Of a DNA stretch of 64,000 bases, positions 55,424 to 64,000 are shown one piece after another. Source of the stretch: Neocallimastix lanati (nom. inval.) (lineage: Eukaryota; Neocallimastigomycota; Neocallimastigomycetes; Neocallimastigales; Neocallimastigaceae); assembly GCA_016946835.1 (NCBI GenBank), contig JACVTC010000019.1:1006001-1070000 (forward strand), written 5' to 3'. Every line of letters begins with the position of its first letter. Positions within the stretch are counted from its first letter, which is position 1. The position numbers and the translations under genes are program-made. The notes beneath the pieces are model-generated. The model worked only from the letters and a program-made list of their open reading frames with translations, had not been told where the DNA came from and ran no database searches.

Positions 55424-57354
55424 AAGGATAAGGTAAAATCTGTTCTGGATTGGCCTATTCCAAAAAATCAAAAGGAATTACAAAGTTTTCTAGGCTTATG
55501 TAATTTCTATCGAAAGTTTATCAATAATTTTGCCAAAAATATGGAACCTCTTCGTCGACTTTTAAGGAAAAATACTACATTTAATTGGGATGAATCAGCA
55601 AATGAAGCTTTTAATAAATTGAAAGAATCTTTTAAAGCTGATGAAGTGCTCATTTTTCCTAATCCAAAGAAAGAATTCATCATTGAAACAGATGCTAGCG
55701 ACTTTGCTGTCGGTTGCATACTTTCTCAGGTTAGTGACACTGATAACTTATTGCATCCCGTAGCCTTCCATTCTAGATCCCTCAATAAAGCAGAAGTCAA
55801 TTATACTATATATGATAAAGAACTTCTTGCTATAATTACTGCGTTTGAAACTTGGAGGCATCATTTAGAAGGCGCAAAATTTCCTGTTCAAGTAATAACA
55901 GACCACAAGAACTTATTGTATTTTAAGAAACCCCAACATTTAAATCAAAGACAAATTCGTTGGAGTCTCTTTTTATCAAAGTTTGACTATAGGATTGCAT
56001 TCAGATCAGGCGCTAAAAGTGGCAAACCAGATGCTCTTTCAAGACGCCCAGATTTTAAATCTGACTCTTCATCTGAATCACAACCTGTAATTAACAATAA
56101 TGCTTTCTGTTGTGCTATAAATGACAATATTAGTAGTCTTATTGAAACACAGAAAGCTGATAATTATTGTTAAAAAATCTCCTCTTAAAAATAAGGGATA
56201 AGTCAAACAACATCAAAAGTTCTTTATTTTCCTTCGTCGATGGCGTACTTCACTTTCAAAGGCGTATTATTATTCCTTCCAGTCTCAGGGCTAGACTTTT
56301 AAAGTCTTTCCATGATGCACCCACTAGTGGCCATCAGGGGGTAGATAGGACCTTTGAAAAACTCAGAAGGAACTACTGGTGGCCTAATATGAAAAAAGAT
56401 ATTTCAAATTATGTGGCTTCTTGTGATGTTTGTTGTAGAAATAAAATCCGTCGTCATAAACTTTATGGTAAACTAATACCACTTCCTACTCCTACAAAAC
56501 CCTGGGAAGTTATTGGCGTCGATTTTATTGTTTCATTGCCTTCTTCACAAGATTGCACTTGTATCATGGTTGTTCCTGATCATTTAACCAAAATGATTCA
56601 TTTAGTACCCTGCTCCGATGTTCCCTCTGCCGACTTAACTGCCAAGCTCTTACTTTTCCAAGTCTTTAAGTATCATGGTTTTCCTAAAGTGATTGTGTCT
56701 GATCATGGTTCCCAATTCTCTTCTCAATTTTGGACTTCGTTGTGCGATGCTATTCGTGCTAAACCAAGACTTGCTACTGCTCACCACCAACAATCAAATG
56801 GTCAGGTTGAACGGGCTAATGCTGTAATAGAACAATATCTTCGCTGCTATTGTTCTTCTGCTCAAAACGAATGGTGTTTCTACCTCCCTTTATGTGAAAT
56901 GTCCTACAACAACTCCATTCACAAATCAATAGCTCAAACCCCTTTTCATGCTAACTATGGATTTGACCCAAATTGTGTTATTGATTCACCACCGATTCTG
57001 CTAAAAGATAGTGCTTCTGTTCTTACTAGGGATTGGTCTTCACATTTCAATGCCCTTCGTCAACATTTAGTTAAAGCCAAAGAAGATTTTAAGAAATATG
57101 CTGACAATAAAAAATCTGTAGGACCTGACTTTAAGATAAATGATTTGGTTATGCTTAGAAGATACTACTTTACGAATGAACCCTCTAGAAAATTATCCAC
57201 TCAATATCTTGGACCTTTTAAAATCATCGAGAAAAGGGAAAGAATGAATTACCGTTTGGAACTTCCAGAGAACTTACATCTCCATCCGGTATTTCATATC
57301 TCACAATTGGAACCATATACTAAAAGAAATGAAGACTTAATGGAAACATCATAA
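55424..57354 (+). pseudogene. Ty3/gypsy E3, right part: RT thumb, RNase H, integrase
   Basis: Continues E3 pol after the E4 insertion: ELQSFLGLCNFYRKF, RNase H with IETDASDFAVGCIL, then the integrase zinc finger HDAPTSGHQG...CDVCCRNK, core residues in GVDFIVSLP, VSDHGSQF and QVERANAVIEQY, and a GPF-type C-terminal domain ending HPVFHISQLEPY. A frameshift at about 56160-56175 (TGTTAAAAAATC) splits RNase H from integrase. No chromodomain follows before the TAA. Confidence 0.92.
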
Positions 57355-58020
57355 TTAAACAGAGCAATGTAAGAATCTATAATTATTTGCTAACAAATAA
57401 TTATATTTTCTTAGTTAAGTTATTATAACTATAACTTTATTTAATTACATATAATATTTATTAAATTTATTTAATTTAATTTTAAATATTCATTAATTTA
57501 ACAAAATTTATTTAATTAATTTTAAATAATATATTCACAATATGTTAAATTCTCTACTGTAACTAATGTATTTTGTATTGTATTTTATTCTGTATTTTAT
57601 AATGTATTCTGTATTTTATTAACTATTTAATTTTATATTTTTAATATAAGGATAAATTATATTATCGATATGGATAGAATATCGATCGAAAACTTATCTA
57701 GGTTTTTCTATCTAATCTTTTCCTAGATAAGAGATTTGTTAAGATTAGAAAACCCTTTCTTATTTTACCTTATTTTCATAAAAAAATATAAATAAGGCTC
57801 TTGAGTTCTCTTTGAGAAATCAAGAGTTATTATTATAAAAAACATAGTTATAATAGTAACAATTTTATATTTTTAACTTTAATAAATTAATAAAAATATT
57901 TTATTCAAAAACATATTTTTAAAATCAATTTATACAAACAATTCTTCTCTTACTTTTTGTGTTATTATTATAATTAATTTTATAATAAACTCTACTCTAA
58001 AGGTAAAAAAAAAATTTATT
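57355..58020 (+). other. Probable E3 3' LTR region
   Basis: Starts within 15 bp of the E3 pol stop with TGTAAGAATC; contains a TATA-like aaatataaataagg (57785-57798) followed by a CTCTTGA...TCAAGAG stem and ends in A/T sequence near 57990. Position and content suggest an LTR; no matching 5' copy was found upstream of E3 gag. Confidence 0.5.
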
Positions 58021-58026
58021 TTATTT

Positions 58027-58682
58027 TATTTTTATATTAAATCTTATATTAATAGTAATATTTTTATATATTTAAAACTTATATTAGCAATATTAATAAT
58101 AAGTCTTATTTTTTTTTTTTATATTAATAATGAAAATTTGTATTAATAATATTTTTATATATTGATAATTAAAAATTTATATATTATATTTTAACTTTAT
58201 TATAAAATTTTATGTCGAAATGTTTTATTTTATATTGAAAAATATTTTATTTTATTAAAAACCTTTATATTAGAATAGTATTTTTATTTTTATTTGAATA
58301 TTTTAACAGATTGTAATAAAAATTATAGCCAATTAAATAAATTCTTATTAGTAATATTTTAGATATTTTAAAAAAAAAAAAAAAAAAATTGTTTTATTAA
58401 TATTATAAATGTATTTTATTTATATTGTTATAATTAAATTTGATATAATAGATTATAAAATTCAATTTAAATTTAATAGTTTTTATAAAAAAAAATAAAT
58501 AAAATGTAATTTAGTGGCAAGAACAACTTTTATGCCTTGAAAAAAAGTATAAATAGTTGTAAATTTTGCTACCAATTTTTAAAAATCATTAAATAAAATT
58601 AATAAAATAAATAAATAAAATAATAAATAAATAAATAAAATTTGTGTTTCTTTATTTTTATTTAATTCTCTAAAACCTTAAC
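58027..58682 (+). repeat. 5'-truncated E1-family LTR
   Basis: Matches E1 LTR sequence from tttatattaaatcttatatt to the terminal CTTAACA, with shorter poly-A tracts and scattered differences. The first about 170 bp are missing. Confidence 0.9.
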
Positions 58683-59559
58683 AACTTTATGATATGAAAT
58701 ATTAATAAATAGTTAAAATTAGTAAATTGTTGATAGTAAGAATAAAATAGTTTTTAAAGTTAAATAGTTTATTTTATGTTTAGTATAATATTAAAAGAAT
58801 ATAAATAAACAGTTAGTTAGGGAGTTAGTTAATTTAAGTAAGAGATATGTATAAAATATTCTAGAGATAATTATATAACAATATTGAATTAGAGGAGTAA
58901 TTAATATTCTTATATAGATTATAATAGAATAATAATTGCATAATTGGTTGTACTTAAATTAAATAAAGATAAATAATAATAAAAGATTGACATATTTAAA
59001 TTATTGTGTGAATTATTATTGTTAAAGTATAATTATTCTTATAGAATTTATTAAGTGTTTACGCATAAGATTACACCCTGATCCCTATACAAGTTAAAAA
59101 TCTTGTATCATTTATGGAACGTTACGTTCAGAAAAATATGAATTTCTTAAATTTAAAAAAAAAAAAAATAACCTAATCAAAAAAAAAAAAAAAATTTAAA
59201 TTATTTAAATTTATATTTAATTAGTTTATATGAATAAGTAAATAAATAATGATATTTATTTAACAAACAATTAAATTATTAAATTAAAGTATATTTTTAA
59301 TTAAAAGTTAGTATTTTTATTTATGTAAATAATAAACTAAATAGTTAAATAATTTTAAATTACTAATATTTCTAAATAATATGTATTTAAAATAAATATT
59401 TTTAATTATTTTTAATATGTATTTAAAATAAATATTGTTTATTATTTTTAAGGTATATTTAGTTAAAATATATTAATTCAATTTATATTAACAATTAAAT
59501 TGTATAAAAATTATAAAATAAAAATTAGGAAAATAATCAAATAGTATAAAAAATATTAA

Positions 59560-59622
<63 letters not shown>

Positions 59623-59756
59623 ATATATAAATAGGAAATTTTTCAAAAATAAATTTTTAGGAAAAAATAATAATATTAATAAAATAAAATAAAAATAAAT
59701 AAAATATTATAAAAATAATTAATATAGAGCATTACGTCCCATTTAGGATTCGTTAC
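58683..59756. other. AT-rich region, possible copia-type LTR, long A-tract
   Basis: No gene. Holds a 58-bp poly-A run (about 59565-59620) and several short A-tracts. The right end, ttaggattcgttaca (59743-59757), read on the minus strand gives TGTAACGAATCCTAAA, a plausible LTR start downstream of the copia remnant. The same 16-mer spans the E1 insertion point. Confidence 0.45.
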
Positions 59757-59814
59757 AATTATAATTAAATTTATTATTATTATCATAAGATTCTTTATAT
59801 TAATTTTGATTCTC

Positions 59815-60250
59815 TTTCTGTAATGTCGAATTTTGTATTTGTTGGCTCAGTTTCAAGAAATTTAGCTTCTCTTGATCCAATGAAAAATTAAAGTAATCCA
59901 TAATTAAATAGCTATTAGATTGTATGTTGAATCCCAAAAAGATTCCTTTTTTATCATTATTATCTAATTTTGGTTTGCTATTTGAGAAATTATTATAATA
60001 AGCTATACAACCAAAAACTTTAACATGATTAATATGAATAGATTTATCATAAAATACTTCATTTGTAATTTTATTACCAATATCAGAACGAGGAGTCGGA
60101 TTGTAAATATATTTGAGTAGCGAATGGCAAAATCCAAGAATTTAATATTTAATTTACTCCAACTTAATAGGTACTTTAGAGAATTTAGAATAATCTGATT
60201 GAATCTTTCCACTATACCATTATTATTATATGAGGAAGAGAAAATTTAAC
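59815..60250 (-). pseudogene. Ty1/copia integrase C-terminal fragment
   Basis: Minus-strand frames contain NGIVERFNQ, LNIKFLDFAIRYSN, then after a frameshift NEVFYDKSIHINHVKVFGC and GIFLGFNIQSNSYLIMD: the order and spacing of copia integrase (catalytic Glu region, then the FGC..AY and GIFLGY motifs). About 140 codons survive, with at least one frameshift; RT and RNase H are missing. Confidence 0.82.
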
Positions 60251-61825
60251 TGATTCCATTCTTTTTGCAAAATTTATTTATTCTTCTACTGTAATATTCT
60301 TTAAAGATAAAAATATTATTGAAAACTATTTAAAAATCAAAAATGTTTATATGTCTTAAAAATATAAAATATAGATTTTAATATAAAAAAAATTATTTTA
60401 ATAATAATATAAATAATATAAAAAATATATAAAAAAATAATATTTAAATGTTTTTAAAAATAAAATATTATTTAATAATAAAATATTTAAATAAAAGTTT
60501 TTTTTATATTAAAATATATATATATATATATATTCTTTAAAAATAAAAAAATATTTTTGAAATTTATTTAAAAATTAAAAATGTTTATATGCTTATATAC
60601 CTTAAAAATATAATACATATATATATTTTTAATATAAAAAAAATATTTAACCTTCTATATTTATTACAATTAAAGTTAAACTTTCAAAAACAAAACAAAG
60701 GACTCCATTATTCATGTAAAACTTCACTGGATAATACAGCTTGGATGAGTATAACTCTCTTTTTAAAATAAGTTTAAATAATTAAAATAAATCAATAACT
60801 TTAGAATTGGGAAGTTATATATATTTAATAATTTATTAACAATTCCATTAAATGAATTGAATCTAAAAATTCACTATAAGCAATAAATATTATATTCAGT
60901 AGGTTAGGGTTTAATTTATAATTATTAATATAATCCTTTGAGATTATATTAATAATTATAATTTTTTCTTCTCATATCTATTTTATTTTATTTTATTTTT
61001 TAAACATTGTAATTAATAATATTTTAAATAAAAAAATATAAAAAATAATTGAAGTTCTATAATAATTAACTAATGCTGACATGTAATTAATTATGAAAAA
61101 AAATATATTTTTTCAATTTTAATAATATTGATTTTTTTGGTTATAGATTTATTGTTTATCTCAATTTATGAAATTTAATATAATTAATATAGTCTTAAAA
61201 TGACCAACTTTTACAAATATTATGGAAGTTTAATTATTTGTTGTTTTAGCCAATTACTATAGTTACTTTATTTTTAATTTTACAAAAGTTACCAAATAAT
61301 TTCATAAATTATATAGCAGTATGTATAATTTTAAATCGAATTCAATAAGGTTTTTGTTTTCTCAAAAATATTTTTACCTTAAATTAATTCTTGCATATTC
61401 TGATGTTTATATTTCTTTCATTGTATAATTTGATTTAAGCTTTAATAAAATGTAATTAGGGTTGTACTTTCCTAAAAATTATCTGTATATTTTTACTAAT
61501 CTATATTAATATTATGTTAAATAAGATAAAGAGTTACTTAGTATCGTATCTATTTTAGTTCATTTATGATTTTTTTTCAAATCACATAAAGTTGCATTTT
61601 TAAAATAAATTTGAAAACTATATCATCCTTCGGCTCAATAATTTTTATTTTTATCAGAATTTGATTTCATTATTCATTATTAAATATCTACTAGGCAATT
61701 TTCATGTTAAACTTAATTTTTTTCTTACTGAATTCTGGGATTAATTTTGCTAAATCGACTCTTCTACTAATATTAAAATAAATATTATAATAATATCATA
61801 TATATATACAATCAATTTTTCAAAT
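60251..61825. other. AT-rich spacer without a supported gene
   Basis: Only short low-complexity frames. The segment near 60690-60760 (ggactccattattcatgtaa) is slightly less AT-rich and may be a small retroelement relic, but no motif is readable. Confidence 0.55.
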
Positions 61826-61837
61826 ATTAAATCATAT

Positions 61838-62307
61838 TTTTTTTTTTTTTTAACGACCGTAGCAGGATTTCTCCCCAGCTGCACATCCGTAGACACACAA
61901 TGGTTTATTACTAGAACCCTTATCTAACTTCCTACTTAGTAGGTGGTCCCGTCCCTGCTGGACTGCCTTACAGTTACTCTGCATTGGCGCTCCTTACCCA
62001 AGTATAATTACTGCTTGTCATTGTACGATAATCTTATAATTGGTCTATCAGCCACAATCTCAGTGATCACGTGACGACCCGCTCCATAATTAAATTTTTC
62101 ATATGTCACCATATGTTGGGTATCTCCTTTTAAGAAACTTGTCATACGCACTCAACCCTGTCAGGCCTGCAAGAAGTGTAAATCGATGAAAGTTGAATTA
62201 GAGATATAGGGGTATCAAGATATAGGGGTATAATACTTACCTGAAAACCCTAACCACCTAATAACGAAAAACCAGTTGAAAAAACGTTACAGGCATAGGG
62301 AGGGGTC
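61838..62307 (-). mobile_element. SINE-like non-LTR retroposon, 470 bp, GC-richer, with A-tail and TSD
   Basis: Read on the minus strand it runs from 62307 to a run of 13 A at 61838-61850. Both sides carry the same 12-bp ATTAAATCATAT (61826-61837 and 62308-62319), the hallmark of target-primed insertion. It is far less AT-rich than its surroundings and has stops in all frames. The 3' end has a stem-forming CAGCTGGGGAGAAATCCTG before TACGGTCGTT and the tail. No convincing Pol III box was identified, so it may be a SINE or a 5'-truncated LINE 3' end. Confidence 0.85.
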
Positions 62308-62319
62308 ATTAAATCATAT

Positions 62320-62386
62320 CTTGATAGTCTTTTTAATAATAATTATTTAGTATATAATAACAATTATATATAATAATAGTAAATAC

Positions 62387-62426
<40 letters not shown>

Positions 62427-63223
62427 TAATATTTAATAATGATAAATAATAATAATTAAAAATAATTAATAATATAATAATAAAACTTTATTATAGTAAT
62501 AATAAATGAAATAATAAAAGTAATATAAATATATATATGTAATTAATTACTAAGAAAAACAATTATTATATTTTATATTTTATAAAAGTATTAAATAATA
62601 ATTTTTCAATATTGTTTAATTTTTTATATATGAAAAATAAAAATATTTAGTATTAAAATATACATACATCATTGATTATGTATCATACATATTATTTTAG
62701 TAATTTGTAATGTAATAATATAATATAATTTAAATATTTTATTAATATTATTAAAGCTGATTAAGAATAATTATTATTAAATAATTACATCATAAATTTA
62801 TAAAATTTTATTCTTTTATTTACTTTAATAAAACAATTTTGAATTTTAAAATTAAGAGATATTTCTCTTTTACAGTTAAGATGTATGTATATATAAAGAT
62901 ATTATAGAATTTTATGATAATTATTGTATTTTCATTAATTTGCAAAATAGTAAACAAATACTTAGTTCATTATGTATTAGTAGTATTTAATTAATATATT
63001 TATTAATAATATATATTGTAATTATTGATTAAATCTAAAAATTAAAAAATAAACATTTTTATTTTTTATCACCTAGAAAGTTAATTTATATAAAATTTAT
63101 AATAATAATATATATATATATATATAAATACTAAATTATTATTTTTCTTTTTTTAAAAAATAAAAAAAAAAAAAAATATTGTATATTATTGAAATATAAT
63201 TATAACAATAGTAATAATACAAG
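62320..63223. other. AT-rich region upstream of GMPPA
   Basis: Includes an (ATA)n tract at about 62385-62425. No gene; the GMPPA promoter and 5' UTR presumably lie in 62900-63223. Confidence 0.55.
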
Positions 63224-64000
63224 ATGTCCTGGACAAAGGTTTGTAAATATGCAATTAATTTTTTTAATTGTAATTTAAGAGTTAAACCTTTTAAATAAAT
63301 TTTCGAATTATTAAATAATTTATATATCATTTAAAATGCTTATTTATCCTTAAAACAATTGAATAGAAATAAAATTATTTGATTGATAGATGGAAATAGT
63401 ATATATTTTTTGTATATTATTTAAGAATATTTATAAAATATTATGTACATTATTAAAAAATAAATTTTGTTAAAATTCATAAGAAACATTTTAAAATTTT
63501 CCTTTTAAATTAAAGAGTTTATTATATAAATAGAAAACATTTATATTTTAATCTATTAATAAATATTATATAAATAATCCGTTTTCTATATTTAGGCTAT
63601 TATTTTAGTTGGTGGTCCCTCAGTCGGTACCAGATTTAGACCATTATCTTTATCATTACCTAAACCACTTTTTCCAATTGCTGGAGAACCAATTATTAGA
63701 CATCATATTGATGCGCTTGTAAAAGTTGATTCTATTAAAGAAATTATCTTAGTTGGTTTTTTTGAAAATGAAATTTTCAATCGTTTCTTAACTGAAGTAC
63801 AAATGGCCTATCCACATGTTACTTTCCGGTAATAATGCTGTATATATATTAAATTTATTAAAATATATATTGAACTTCATAAATAATGAATGTTTAAATT
63901 AATTTATTTTGATTATAATTATTATTTCTAACATTAAATATATATATATATTTGTAGTTATCTTCGAGAATATCAATCTCTTGGAACTGGTGGCGGTTTA
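63224..64000 (+). CDS. GMPPA: GDP-mannose pyrophosphorylase alpha (mannose-1-phosphate guanylyltransferase regulatory type), 5' part
   Basis: Exons 63224-63238 (MSWTK), 63596-63828 and 63958 onward join in frame. The product begins AIILVGGPSVGTRFRPLSL, the nucleotidyltransferase G-x-G-T-R-x-R-P-L signature, followed by PKPLFPIAGEPIIRHHIDAL and YLREYQSLGTGGGL. The VGGP.xGTRFRPL form, with an insertion relative to the catalytic GG.GTRLRPLT of GMPPB/Mpg1, and the LGTGGGL motif favour the alpha paralogue, which regulates GDP-mannose supply for glycosylation and cell-wall mannan. The gene runs off the right edge. The 15-nt first exon is supported by GT/AG and by MSWTKAIILV matching the family start. 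Confidence 0.9.

Noticed and set aside
61838-62307. tRNA or other structured RNA gene in the GC-rich island
   Set aside because: A-tail and 12-bp duplication identify it as a retroposon; no cloverleaf could be drawn.

Overview
This 64 kb window is extremely AT-rich nuclear eukaryotic DNA. It has intron-split genes with clean GT...AG boundaries, long A/T microsatellites, Asn/Gln/Lys-rich proteins and many retrotransposons. A flagellar-type thioredoxin/NDP-kinase gene, a fungal-looking set of housekeeping genes, and chromovirus and Mutator-like elements fit a zoosporic fungus, most likely an anaerobic gut fungus (Neocallimastigomycota). That assignment is inference; no rRNA or marker phylogeny is available here.

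Left third (1-22.6 kb), host genes: the 3' part of cytosolic tryptophanyl-tRNA synthetase (120-1704, +); a 3-exon gene for a large condensation-domain-like protein that lacks the catalytic His-His motif (3523-8069, +); a 23-exon gene on the minus strand (8619-16502) encoding an N-terminal thioredoxin domain followed by eleven NDP-kinase domains, a greatly expanded relative of NME8/TXNDC3; and a Q-rich SP-RING (PIAS/ZMIZ-type) SUMO ligase (20073-22582, -).

Middle and right (23-62.3 kb), a mobile-element graveyard with several young insertions. A complete Mutator-like DNA transposon has about 52 bp TIRs and a perfect 9 bp target duplication (23057-27832). A copia gag-protease fragment follows at 28.15 kb. 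Four Ty3/gypsy elements follow. E1 (31284-39276) has two near-identical LTRs, a gag/pol -1 frameshift signal and a repeated hairpin leader. E2 (40655-44895, -) is a decayed chromovirus. E3 (47154-57354) is split by E4. E4 (49274-55423) has apparently identical 773 bp LTRs, a 5 bp target duplication, a chromodomain and a CTT-TGA-C +1 frameshift site. Between E2 and E3 are an E1-like integrase fragment and a broken gene for a small secreted protein. Downstream are an LTR fragment, a copia integrase remnant and a 470 bp GC-rich SINE-like retroposon with a 12 bp target duplication (61838-62307).

Right edge: the first exons of GDP-mannose pyrophosphorylase alpha (GMPPA, 63224-64000, +).

The most novel items are the 11-domain NDP-kinase protein growing by exon-unit duplication, the three different gag-pol strategies among neighbouring gypsy elements (-1 frameshift with a predicted pseudoknot, +1 at a bacterial-RF2-like site, and a single ORF), and covarying or conserved structured RNA in the gypsy leaders.
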